Source of the DNA: Eubacterium sp.
GTDB taxonomy: Bacteria > Bacillota > Clostridia > Lachnospirales > Lachnospiraceae
Reading direction: 5' to 3'
Assembly: GCA_017619835.1 (NCBI GenBank)
Contig: JAFZRN010000010.1
Coordinates: 1-64,000, forward strand
DNA length: 64,000 nucleotides
Every line of letters begins with the position of its first letter. Within the stretch, counting starts at the first letter, position 1. The translations under genes and the position numbers were made by a program. Shown piece after piece: positions 44,601-52,716 of the stretch. A model generated the notes under the pieces. That model was not told where the DNA came from. It was given only the letters and a program-made list of their open reading frames with translations, and did not search any database.

Positions 44601-45925
44601 ATTGGGATGATGCTGAATACACATGGTCTGAGGATAACAGTGAGGTTACTGCCACACATACCTGTAAGGCATGTCAGAAGGATGAGAGCGAGACGGTAAC
44701 GACGATATCCCGTGTTACCAAGGCTGTAACATGTACTCAGGATGGTGTAACAACCTATACTGCATTATTTACTAATCCGACATTTGAAAGTCAGACAAAA
44801 CAGATTGCAAATATCAATAAGACAGGTCATGACTGGGGTGAGCCGGAATATAACTGGTCTTCTGATAACAAGGTTTGTGAAGCTGTGCGTACATGTAAAA
44901 ATGATCCTGATGAGATTGAGTCAGAAATAGTTGATACATCTGAAGTAACGAAGCAGGCGACCTGTTGTGAGAAGGGTGAAACTACATATACAGCGGTATT
45001 TACTAAGGCGTGCTTTGACGAACAGACTAAGGTAGTAGAACTTCCGATTGATTCCAATAAACACGTTCCGAGAGCTGCTGTAAAGGAGAATGATGTCAAA
45101 GCGACTTGTACTTTGTGTGGTTCTTTTGATGAAGTTATATATTGCGACATATGCAACAAAGAGCTTGAAAGAACTACTAAGAAGACTGATGCGTTAGGAC
45201 ATAAATGGGGTGAATGGAAGATTACAAAAGAAGCAACAGTTGCTGAGGAAGGAATCGAAGAAAGAACCTGTACTGTATGTGGTGAGAAAGAATCACGTTC
45301 TCTTGAAAAACTTGCACCTGTTTCTGATGAAGAAATCGATAAGCAGATAATTGAACACAAGGACGAAAGCGATCTCAAAGGCTCTAGCTTTACACTTCTT
45401 ATGGCAAAGGGTGTACCGGTATCCAAAAACTCCATTAAGCTGACATGGAAGAAGGTTCCGGGTGCTAAAGAATATATAATCTACGGTAATAAGTGTGGCA
45501 GAAAGAACAAGTATAAAAGAATAACTTCTGTGAAGTCTAAGAAATATATCAGAAAGAATCTTAAGGTCGGAACATATTACAAGCACATTATTGTTGCTGT
45601 TGATGAATATGGTCAGATACTCGCCATCTCTAAGACTATACATTGTGTAACTAATGGTGGTAAGAACGGAAATAATACGAAGGTCATACCTAGCAAAAGA
45701 AAGCTGACCCTTAAAGTCGGAAAGTCAAAAAAGATAAAAGCTAAGCTTAAGGCTAAGAAGCCTGTTCATATCCACAGAGATATCGCATGGGAGTCGGACA
45801 ATCCTTCCATTGCGACAGTAAATAAGAAAGGTAAGATCAAGGGTATCAGTAAAGGTACATGTTATGTATATGCTTATGCACAGAACGGTGTATATGCCAG
45901 AATAAAGGTAACTGTTAAAAAGTAA
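41699..45925 (+). CDS. Secreted beta-helix protein with Cys-rich repeats, Fn3-like and Big2 domains
   Basis: 1408 aa. A signal peptide (KRKLLLTLPILIIGILLYG, cut near VNAA) is followed by a right-handed parallel beta-helix (about 40-590) with many MTGGEI / GGGIYV turns, like polymorphic adhesins or pectate-lyase folds. Residues about 590-1210 contain repeats of GHDWGEPxYxWSxD followed by CxxC or CxxD pairs (YYQCPVCKELF, YYCKYCNEEM, RTCTVCGEKE). Residues about 1230-1310 are an Fn3-like domain and the end is a Big2 Ig-like domain (RKLTLKVGKSKKIKAKL, NPSIATVNKKGKIKGISKG). I chose ATG 41699 because it starts the signal peptide. It has no LPXTG. It lies between two giant cytosolic-type proteins in one presumed operon. 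Confidence 0.82.
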   Translation: MKRKLLLTLPILIIGILLYGNPSKDHVNAATVTVTTKEQLKNAITAEGDADIKLGADIKGLYDVTIPQGKNVTLDLNGHTLDAGLYSGVNTPANKKPLFWVYGNLEINDLSNEGKITGASYSALVIYPSGMVTMNGGIFTKNWSNLSGGAISVLGGSFIMNDGELFNNSTSYQVASKGMGGAIYMTNYNDNECEVTINGGAISWNFASYGGGIYVSNGKLNINGGAIGSTTGYNHMGNQTPKAERGSGIYINKGILDMTGGEIRGQDKSGVVVGEKGTFNFRGGKVNGNLTGIYNYGTMNMTGGEILGGDLYGAQQEGVIVDYGATFWMKAGTIHNNHVGVVVQGTASNEEERPSLFHMTGGEIRDNKGNEKGAGVKVAEGGAMVMSGGTISGNTTGNYSLHDYYGGGVCVIDQYSQFAMTGGTITGNSCPEGDGGGIYVGKGATCILTGGTITQNSASDTGGQHYGGGVFVAYDGICQISGKPVITDNYLLDNNNTVSNLHVNQTNYGAERVLTVNAPLMTGAKIGVTVKNNYMPLTVTEDYNSNMDDVAGLYFFSDNPKYHVTRNSDGEVILKDCNSTLNKIAASAATCTETGNIEYYQCPVCKELFTDAAGTIYTTKTLVTTNAIGHDWGEPTYTWSDDHKSIIAKRVCKNDASHVETEDGEIFVSVALSGSCQVLNMTCYTAEFANPAFEDQRYIETTTPGPHKPGNQVVENIVASTCTEEGSCDFVYYCKYCNEEMSRVHKTYSALGHDFTEWEQVQSTRFRYCKRCGYYETESVTWDTCTHEKELIPEEAATCVTYGMKAHYKCKYCGAVFEKEDETTPVTKDEMDKLVINKDQDNGHKWSDKLRENERAADCLTADSYDIVRYCERCGKREEEDTYTGNPLGHRYGEPVYTWSEDNLEVTATHICNRDSAHVETETVETTSQITPATCTAKGKITYTAVFNTQGFTNQTKTVDGDDIKDHDWDDAEYTWSEDNSEVTATHTCKACQKDESETVTTISRVTKAVTCTQDGVTTYTALFTNPTFESQTKQIANINKTGHDWGEPEYNWSSDNKVCEAVRTCKNDPDEIESEIVDTSEVTKQATCCEKGETTYTAVFTKACFDEQTKVVELPIDSNKHVPRAAVKENDVKATCTLCGSFDEVIYCDICNKELERTTKKTDALGHKWGEWKITKEATVAEEGIEERTCTVCGEKESRSLEKLAPVSDEEIDKQIIEHKDESDLKGSSFTLLMAKGVPVSKNSIKLTWKKVPGAKEYIIYGNKCGRKNKYKRITSVKSKKYIRKNLKVGTYYKHIIVAVDEYGQILAISKTIHCVTNGGKNGNNTKVIPSKRKLTLKVGKSKKIKAKLKAKKPVHIHRDIAWESDNPSIATVNKKGKIKGISKGTCYVYAYAQNGVYARIKVTVKK

Positions 45926-45980
45926 TGATTATTCAATTGATATAAGGGCTTTGTATTACCAATATGAGGAGGCAGTTATT

Positions 45981-48900
45981 ATGAAGGAAGTAGATGAAAA
46001 TGTTGTTGATAATGAGGGGCAGGAGGCGGCAGATAAAGGGATATTTGACGATTATGTTGATGTGAATGCCGATAAAATATACCAGTCATATTACAAGAAG
46101 AATCTGCTGGATGTGGATTATACATTTGATGATAATATCGAAGATGGTATGACCAAAAGCCAGAAAAAAGACCGAAAGAATATGATCCATACTTATAATG
46201 AACAAACCACAGATCTGAATAAACTCTGGCATGTATTGTCAATCGAAACATATATCAGCCTGAATGAATCAAGAAAAGAAATCCCCAAGGAGCAGTGGGA
46301 TGAACTTAAGCTTACGGAAAATGATGCACATATGGCTGCGCTCGATGAGCAGATGTCAACCCAGGTCATTAAAGATATAATCAAAAATGATGGAATCGAT
46401 GGAATAGAGAAAGTATATAAATATGCAGGTATTATCAGGGCTCGTATCAATGCGATGAGGAAGAAGGAATGGGATGAGATCAGAGCTTCCATTGATGAAC
46501 CTGACGGAAATCTGCGGGATAAAAAAGCGGATTATATCTATCAAAGCGGCGGTTTTTTGACTGATCTTTATATACAGAATCTATCAGGTTTTGAAAGCAC
46601 AATAGAAAGGGTACTTAAGGAACTTGGATTTGACATCAGTGAAGAACTGTTCAGTAAAGCAAAGATAGATGAGAATACAACGATTGAACAATATAATAGA
46701 TTATTGGGCAGGGATTCTAATAATGTTATCGATAGGAACGGTATTAAGTATGATCCCAAGTCTACAATATATGATATGGTAAAGGCGAATCTTACCCGTA
46801 ATAATGTTGAACCGAGTAAGCAGCAGATCATTAAGGCAATGAAGTCTAATTTCAGAGATCAGATGACACTTAAATGGAATGGAGACGGACAGAGAGAGTA
46901 CTATAATAATTCCACGGATGCGGAAAAAGCAGGCATTGATAAGGGAAAACAGCTTTTTAATATGACTGAAGACAGCTTGCTTGAAGGGGTTGGCAATGAA
47001 TTTATCAACTGGATTGCCACTGAGGGTGCTGCGAAAAAGCAGAGTATGCAAACGGATAAAAATATAAAATATATCCGCGTTATCAATGATCAGATCACAT
47101 CCGGTAAAGATAATATGCTAAGTTCTGAAAGAGCTGTATCCAAGGTACTTGCAGAGGAAATCAGAGATATCGATTATCTGAAAGGCGCTATAAGAAATCT
47201 CTATGCGACCCATAAGGGCGAGAGTAATGGCAAAGAAAGAAGTGCCAATTCAAAAAAATATGATGCCATGCTAAGTGTCATTGTTGATTATGATGCGGCG
47301 CTCAGAAGAGGAGAAGGCGGCAAAGCACTTGTTTTAAAGGACAAAATGGTCGAGAAATGTCTCGATTATATAGACGGAAGGCTTGATATCAGAAGTACGG
47401 ATTTTGGTAAGGAACGATTTGATATTGCCATGACTGTTCTTATGAAGAACATGGATCCAAATGATTTCGGTGAGCTTCTCAGAGATATCAATAAGTCAAG
47501 AAAAGCAAAAAATGCAGACGATACCGGATATGTGAACAGGCAGTACTATGAGAACAAGCTGCGCAGTAATAATGAGAAGGCAGCTAATCTGGCACATTAT
47601 ACACCGGATCAGTTAGCTGAAAGATATAAGGCGAGAGAGGAAATGAGATTAAAATCAGCCGGTGAATTCTTACTTGAAGGACCGGGATCTGATGGCGGTT
47701 GGAATGCAGCATCACCTTTTATTAGAAGGAACTGGAATCTTACCGAGGATGATATGAAGGATATCGAGAAGAGCCTCGCTGATGAAAAGTTTATTTTTGA
47801 AACAGATATCGTCAAAACCGAAGAAAGTACGGTTGCACAGTGTAATGATGCAATGAAGAGGATGAAGAAGGGAGACTATAGTAAGTTCAATCATCTTCCC
47901 GTATTTTTAAGGGAATACTATGGAAAGAAAATGCTTAGGGAGGTTTTCGGATCAGATATGGATATACCTCCTCTTGATGACGAAATGAAGAAAAAAATGG
48001 CAGGACTTAATAATAATCCTGTATTTCGTTATGCCATGACGCAGCTTATCGACAGAAATGCGGTTAACAGTACGGGAGAACCTATGGCAAATCTCATTAA
48101 AGAATATGATTCTTATATGAATCATGTGATGCTTGCCAATACGCTCAATCCTGTAAGTGATACCGGAATCAAAAATATAAAAAAGAAATACCCCGGAGAA
48201 AAAGGGGATAAGATTATAGAAGACAACAGTGAAAAGCAGGTATTTGTAGCCAAGACCATTTTTATGGCCCAGCTTGGACGCACTGATATCATAAGTGGAG
48301 AAAACGGCAATCAGGTTGAACCGTACTATGGCAACATATCAGAGCTTTTTGCTCATGGAAGCAGAGTGATATTTACGCTTCCTCCCGGAAATGAAAATGT
48401 TCAGGATAAGGTCTTTGATTCCTGGAGAAAAAAAGCTCTCGACAGAGATGTTATGATAGATGGTCGTTTTGCAAGCCATGATATGAGAAGAAGACACGTT
48501 GATGATGACGGCAATATGACACAGCCTGCAAAAGAGATCAGATATAAATGGAAAGAGCAGATACTGAGTGGTCAGTTAAATAAAAAGGTGACAACCTATG
48601 CCAATAATTATGGTATGAATATTCCGTTGGGCGGTCTGGGAAAGAAATTCAACGGTAATGACTGCGTGGATGGTGAGGGAACCTTTGGTCACATTTATAT
48701 AAAAGCTATGAAGGGAGAGAAGAACCGTTGCGGAACGCTGCTGATAGGAGTTGAGAATTCTGCTCCCAAAACCGAGAGCTGCATAGGGCAGCTTCACAAC
48801 TTTAAAGCTATAGGTCACGATATGTCAACATTCTTTGCAAGCAAGAAGACAGTTGGAGCACCATATGGCGGACGTGAGATAGACCTTTCTCATATGAAAG

Positions 48901-49802
48901 CGGATGAATTTGAGAAGGCTATGAATCAATTTGAAGCCGGTTATCGTGAACTTCAAAAAAGTGCAAAAAAAGATCCTGAGGCAGATAAAAAACTAAAGAG
49001 TATCAATAACAAGCTTTGCGGCGGTAAGATGACTGCAATTGAGCTTGCCGCACTTATGACTTCGCTTGGAATGGAGAAAAAAGATGCCATAAAGCTTGCG
49101 GAGGCAGGAAGAAGTGTTAAGGATGCAAGATATCCGGAAGATCAGTATCGTGAGGATATGAAAAAGATAACGGATCCGGAAAAGGTTATCGACAGACCGT
49201 ATGACAAGAAAAAAACAGATCGCATGAAGGAGCTTAAGGGAATGTCTTCCTATGTTGACAGCATGAGGAGACAATGGAATGTGATGGCATCACATACACT
49301 GTTTGACGCATGGAATACCGACGAGTTTTCAGAAATGGAAAAGGCAATGAAAAGTTACCTTAAAGCTTATGATAATATCATGGCAGGTAAGACGGCAAAT
49401 GGAAAAGAACTGCTTGCAAATCCTGACCAGCTTCCGAAGGAAGAATATAAAAAGCTTAAAGCACTTGAAGAAGAGATGGTATTTGCTGCAAAAGACTACC
49501 ATAATATAAAAATGCAGTACAAAGAGGGTGATTTTAACAAACATAGTACTGCTCAGGCTCGTGACAGGGATGCGATGAGTATCATGATCTCGGAATTCTC
49601 TGTAGAGGCAAGAAAAAATATCCCTGGCGATTTGGAAAACCCGGCTGAAGCTTTGAATCAGGCAATGAACAAAAGTGAGAGAAATGCCATAGAAAAACAG
49701 AAGAATCAGGAGGCGAGAAGGAAGCTTGACGAGAGAGTGAGGAAGCTTTCCGAGGAGGCCTCACAAAAACAGAAGAAAACAGCCAATAATCCTCAAAGAT
49801 AG
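45981..49802 (+). CDS. Giant hydrophilic protein of unknown function (1273 aa)
   Basis: 1273 aa with no recognised domain, signal peptide or membrane helix. The first ~440 residues (GIFDDYV, IYQSYYKKN, KSQKKDRKNMI, EQWDELKLTENDAH, NDGIDGIE) and the last ~110 (EEYKKLKALEEEMVFAAKDYH, QARDRDAMSIMISEFSV, EARRKLDERVRKLS) are clearly homologous to the 560-aa protein at 52717, which lacks the ~710 residues between. The middle region includes a possible globular part (about 870-990: NDCVDGEGTFGHIYIKAM, RCGTLLIGVENS, KAIGHDMSTFFASKK). GAGGAGG 8 bases before ATG 45981 fixes the start. It is part of the 38435-50709 gene run. Confidence 0.75.
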   Translation: MKEVDENVVDNEGQEAADKGIFDDYVDVNADKIYQSYYKKNLLDVDYTFDDNIEDGMTKSQKKDRKNMIHTYNEQTTDLNKLWHVLSIETYISLNESRKEIPKEQWDELKLTENDAHMAALDEQMSTQVIKDIIKNDGIDGIEKVYKYAGIIRARINAMRKKEWDEIRASIDEPDGNLRDKKADYIYQSGGFLTDLYIQNLSGFESTIERVLKELGFDISEELFSKAKIDENTTIEQYNRLLGRDSNNVIDRNGIKYDPKSTIYDMVKANLTRNNVEPSKQQIIKAMKSNFRDQMTLKWNGDGQREYYNNSTDAEKAGIDKGKQLFNMTEDSLLEGVGNEFINWIATEGAAKKQSMQTDKNIKYIRVINDQITSGKDNMLSSERAVSKVLAEEIRDIDYLKGAIRNLYATHKGESNGKERSANSKKYDAMLSVIVDYDAALRRGEGGKALVLKDKMVEKCLDYIDGRLDIRSTDFGKERFDIAMTVLMKNMDPNDFGELLRDINKSRKAKNADDTGYVNRQYYENKLRSNNEKAANLAHYTPDQLAERYKAREEMRLKSAGEFLLEGPGSDGGWNAASPFIRRNWNLTEDDMKDIEKSLADEKFIFETDIVKTEESTVAQCNDAMKRMKKGDYSKFNHLPVFLREYYGKKMLREVFGSDMDIPPLDDEMKKKMAGLNNNPVFRYAMTQLIDRNAVNSTGEPMANLIKEYDSYMNHVMLANTLNPVSDTGIKNIKKKYPGEKGDKIIEDNSEKQVFVAKTIFMAQLGRTDIISGENGNQVEPYYGNISELFAHGSRVIFTLPPGNENVQDKVFDSWRKKALDRDVMIDGRFASHDMRRRHVDDDGNMTQPAKEIRYKWKEQILSGQLNKKVTTYANNYGMNIPLGGLGKKFNGNDCVDGEGTFGHIYIKAMKGEKNRCGTLLIGVENSAPKTESCIGQLHNFKAIGHDMSTFFASKKTVGAPYGGREIDLSHMKADEFEKAMNQFEAGYRELQKSAKKDPEADKKLKSINNKLCGGKMTAIELAALMTSLGMEKKDAIKLAEAGRSVKDARYPEDQYREDMKKITDPEKVIDRPYDKKKTDRMKELKGMSSYVDSMRRQWNVMASHTLFDAWNTDEFSEMEKAMKSYLKAYDNIMAGKTANGKELLANPDQLPKEEYKKLKALEEEMVFAAKDYHNIKMQYKEGDFNKHSTAQARDRDAMSIMISEFSVEARKNIPGDLENPAEALNQAMNKSERNAIEKQKNQEARRKLDERVRKLSEEASQKQKKTANNPQR

Positions 49803-49821
49803 ATGTTCAGGAGGAAGAGAG

Positions 49822-50709
49822 ATGAAAGAAGAAAGACCTTCACCACCATGGATAAACGAAATACCGGAGGGAGCGACGATATCTTATGATCCGACTTATC
49901 CCACGGGAAGCTTTTTTGATAGATTTAATAAAGGTAGTTATTCCGGGATGAAGTATTACTTCTATGATCCCACGGAACATGGATATCCGAATAAAGAAGA
50001 CTATCCGCTAATGATCTTCCTGCATGGTACAGGTAATGCTCTGGTCGGTGACCTTTGCATCAATTATACGGGTGCAGAGATGTATGCATCGGATGAATAT
50101 CAGAATGATATAGGTGGAGCATATATTCTTGTGCCTGTGGCAAATGAGGTTCAGGATAAGGATGGGAATACGACAGGATTCTGGGACGAGGATTATGTTG
50201 AACCGATTATTGATCTTACTCAATATTTCATAAAGAATCATACAAACGGTATTAAAGAAAAGATACTTCTCGGAAACTCAAGCGGAGCCCGATTTACTTT
50301 TACTATTGCAAAAAAGCATCCCGAAAAATTCGATATACTTGTACCTGTTGGAACAAGCGATATTCCGGATGATGAAACGCTCGATATATTGAGTGATTTA
50401 GGTGTTACACTTTTTTATGCAATATGTAAACATGATGAGTTTTTCCCGTATGATACACAGGTTGCTCCTCGAATCGATAAGTTAAGAGGAATGAAAAATA
50501 GTTTCATTTTCACTCCTGACTGGACATATAATGGAGATAAAGGAATTGCATCGATCAATTTCGGATTTGAAATGGGACAGCATTGTCTTATGAACGGAGT
50601 TCAGATGAATCTGAAGTTTGATGACGGAACTCCTATGTATGCCTCGCTTCCGAGAGGTTTTACCGGGTGGCTGTCTGATGAACTGAAGAGAAGAAAAAAC
50701 ATAGTATGA
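49822..50709 (+). CDS. Alpha/beta hydrolase, esterase-like
   Basis: 295 aa, no signal peptide. Alpha/beta-hydrolase features: oxyanion-hole text YPLMIFLHGTGNA near 70, nucleophile elbow GNSSGAR (Ser153), an acid-region KHDEFFPYD near 200, and a catalytic His candidate in MGQHCLMNG near 254. This suits the PHB-depolymerase/feruloyl-esterase-like group. The absence of a secretion signal points to an intracellular ester substrate, or processing of something made by the operon. AGGAGG lies 9 bases before ATG 49822, and it follows the 1273-aa gene by 19 bases. Confidence 0.78.
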   Translation: MKEERPSPPWINEIPEGATISYDPTYPTGSFFDRFNKGSYSGMKYYFYDPTEHGYPNKEDYPLMIFLHGTGNALVGDLCINYTGAEMYASDEYQNDIGGAYILVPVANEVQDKDGNTTGFWDEDYVEPIIDLTQYFIKNHTNGIKEKILLGNSSGARFTFTIAKKHPEKFDILVPVGTSDIPDDETLDILSDLGVTLFYAICKHDEFFPYDTQVAPRIDKLRGMKNSFIFTPDWTYNGDKGIASINFGFEMGQHCLMNGVQMNLKFDDGTPMYASLPRGFTGWLSDELKRRKNIV

Positions 50710-50720
50710 TTTTGCAAAAG

Positions 50721-50760
50721 TGCATCTTACGATATATAAATGCATTTTACCTTGTAAAAT
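50721..50760 (+). promoter_or_regulatory. Direct repeats and -10 box (LytTR module 3)
   Basis: TGCATCTTAC (50721-50730) and TGCATTTTAC (50741-50750) are 20 bases apart and resemble the repeats before modules 1 and 2. An extended -10-like TGTAAAAT ends at 50760. They lie upstream of the CPBP-LytTR-DUF3021 operon. Confidence 0.45.
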
Positions 50761-50770
50761 ATTGAATATT

Positions 50771-50832
50771 AAAAAGGCTTGGTTTATAGTCGCGTTAACA
50801 AAAATATTAACGACTATATTCCAGGTCTTTTT
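50771..50832 (+). terminator. Long hairpin in the leader of the CPBP operon
   Basis: AAAAAGGCTTGG-TT-TATAGTCG pairs with CGACTATA-TT-CCAGGTCTTTTT (internal TT/TT bulge, some G-U), with an inner GTTAA/TTAAC, then TTTTTAG. It may be the terminator of the esterase gene or an attenuator, since it lies after the candidate promoter at 50721-50760. Confidence 0.6.
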
Positions 50833-50852
50833 AGTTTCGGAAGGAGAGTAAG

Positions 50853-51599
50853 ATGAATAAGATCTATAAGAAAAATGAAGTTACGTTTGCAATCATATGT
50901 ATTATTATTTATGTAGTTGGGACAAGTGTAGCGGAATCTATTTCTGCTTCGATCGGGATTGAAAAACTTCCATCGATGATATTCCACGTTGGATTTACGA
51001 TCGTTTTATTAGTCTGGCTGAGTAAGAACGGCCTTTTTGAAAAATATGGACTGATAAAGCCGGAGTATAAATTGTCAAAAGCATGGTTTTTCATTCCACT
51101 CATGCTTATAGCTTTTTCCGGCATTTACTTTGGAGTGACTCTTAAGTATTCGGCTGCCGAGACTGCGTTTTATATGATCAGCATGATCTGCGTAGGTTTT
51201 CTTGAGGAAGTTATATTCAGAGGGTTTTTGTTTGTGGGTATAGCAAAGAAGAGTATAAAAAGGGCGATAATTATATCAGCTGTAACATTTGGGATAGGCC
51301 ATATAGTTAATCTTCTTGCAGGACAGCCGCTGCTTGAAACATTGCTTCAGATCGTCTTTGCGATAGTTGTAGGTTTTACTCTGGTTACCCTGTTTTATAA
51401 AGGAGGCAGCCTGATCCCATGTATTATATTTCATAGTGTTAATAATTCACTAAGTGCCATAAGTAATGAAGATGCTTCGCTCAAAGTATTCGGAAGTGTA
51501 GAGAAAGAACTTATCATAACTGTCTCTATTGCGATCGTTATATGTGCGGTATACGGACTGGCCATGTGGCGTACACTTGGGAGAGAAAAGGAAGAATAG
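50853..51599 (+). CDS. CPBP family intramembrane metalloprotease
   Basis: 248 aa, about eight predicted helices. All CPBP (Abi/CaaX-like) motifs are present: EEVIFRG near 129, FGIGH near 148-152 and HSVNNSLS near 192. The family includes prenyl-protein proteases and bacteriocin-immunity (Abi) proteins; the substrate is not known. AAGGAG precedes ATG 50853. It heads an operon with LytTR and DUF3021 genes, so it may be the effector whose level that pair controls, as suggested for bacteriocin-linked LytTR systems. Confidence 0.88.
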   Translation: MNKIYKKNEVTFAIICIIIYVVGTSVAESISASIGIEKLPSMIFHVGFTIVLLVWLSKNGLFEKYGLIKPEYKLSKAWFFIPLMLIAFSGIYFGVTLKYSAAETAFYMISMICVGFLEEVIFRGFLFVGIAKKSIKRAIIISAVTFGIGHIVNLLAGQPLLETLLQIVFAIVVGFTLVTLFYKGGSLIPCIIFHSVNNSLSAISNEDASLKVFGSVEKELIITVSIAIVICAVYGLAMWRTLGREKEE

Positions 51600-51688
51600 T
51601 TACGGCTTGTAAATCATTTCCCGCATTGTTATACTCTCTATGAAAAGACTAAACTTATACTTTGTATAGGAGTAAATGAAAACGGATC

Positions 51689-52138
51689 ATGGAGTTAAAG
51701 GTAAGAAGAGTACCTATAGAAGAACCGGAGGTTCTGGAGATAAGATGTCATAAGGTGTCAGATGACGTTCAGGAGATCATCTCTTTTGTGAAGTCCAGGC
51801 AGGGACAGATCAGTACTGAAAAGGATGGACACAGGATCGAGATACCTTTGATCGACATATTCTATGCAGAATCTGTGGATAACAGATTGTTTGTTTATAC
51901 TGCAAAGGACAGCTACGAGGTTAAACTGAAACTATATGAGCTTGAGGATATGCTTAGAGGCAGGACCTTCATTCGCGTGCAGAAGAGCCTGCTTCTTAAT
52001 CTGATGAAGATTAAATCTATCAAGCCGGCACTTAGTGGAAGATATACGGCACTTTTAAAAAACAGCGAAGAGGTAGTGATATCAAGGAAGTATGTATCTG
52101 ATCTTAAGAATGCTTTGAAGGGTGGTGAGAAGAAATGA
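51689..52138 (+). CDS. LytTR DNA-binding protein (module 3)
   Basis: 149 aa. There is no receiver. The LytTR domain covers about 48-148: IPLIDIFYAESVDNRLFVY, then FIRVQKSLLLNLMKIKSI and EVVISRKYVSDLKNAL. The start ATG 51689 has only a distant AGGAG (51668-51672); the frame is certain, the start less so. The DUF3021 gene overlaps its stop by 4 bases. It is 89 bases after the CPBP gene and probably co-transcribed. Confidence 0.87.
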   Translation: MELKVRRVPIEEPEVLEIRCHKVSDDVQEIISFVKSRQGQISTEKDGHRIEIPLIDIFYAESVDNRLFVYTAKDSYEVKLKLYELEDMLRGRTFIRVQKSLLLNLMKIKSIKPALSGRYTALLKNSEEVVISRKYVSDLKNALKGGEKK

Positions 52139-52578
52139 GGTTGAAGGAAAGACTGATAGAAGCGTTTAGGCTATATTTTATCCTAGTGACGCTTATTACA
52201 ATCCTTCTGATGGTGATAGGACTTCTTTTTGATAGTGAAAGAAGATTTGGTTATGAAGTGTTCCTCTCACCTCTTGTATATGCTGCAATCGGTGTGATAC
52301 CGGCATTATTTTTCCGTTCTGAGAAAGAAGTCAGCATGGTCAGGATGCTGGTAAGACGTATCATCCAGGTTCTGTTCATCGAAGCGGCCGTGATGGTACT
52401 GGTGTTTACGTCTTCCAATATTCCGTCTGACCGAAAGGAAGTAGTGATAAGCATAGCGGCCGGTATAGTAGTTGTATTTATTCTTTCTCAGTTTGCTGAA
52501 TATATATTCGAACTATCGCAGTCAAAGGTGCTTAATGAATCGCTTGAAAAGTACCAGCAGTTGAATGAAACAAGATAG
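52135..52578 (+). CDS. DUF3021-type membrane protein (module 3)
   Basis: 147 aa with four predicted helices (near 12-32, 43-60, 74-92 and 100-122) and a polar tail (SQSKVLNESLEKYQQLNE). It is coupled to the LytTR gene by an ATGA overlap, as in module 1. Presumed membrane antagonist or sensor for that regulator. Confidence 0.8.
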   Translation: MRLKERLIEAFRLYFILVTLITILLMVIGLLFDSERRFGYEVFLSPLVYAAIGVIPALFFRSEKEVSMVRMLVRRIIQVLFIEAAVMVLVFTSSNIPSDRKEVVISIAAGIVVVFILSQFAEYIFELSQSKVLNESLEKYQQLNETR

Positions 52579-52599
52579 CATTCATGTGTTCATGTATGT

Positions 52600-52632
52600 G
52601 TTGCGCTTTTGTTATGTTTGTCAGTATATAAT
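52600..52632 (+). promoter_or_regulatory. Shared promoter element of the giant-protein family, copy C
   Basis: GTTGCGCTTTTGTTATGTTT, then GTCAGTATATAATT: TTGCGC 52601-52606, 20 bases, TATAAT 52627-52632. Identical to copy B over this stretch, and the leader continues with GATAATAATTAGACATTTAC. Confidence 0.7.
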
Positions 52633-52716
52633 TATATAACTGCAAGACATTAGATAATAATTAGACATTTACATTTAAATATCAGTAGAAAGCGATGAAT
52701 TAAGGAGAGATATGTA

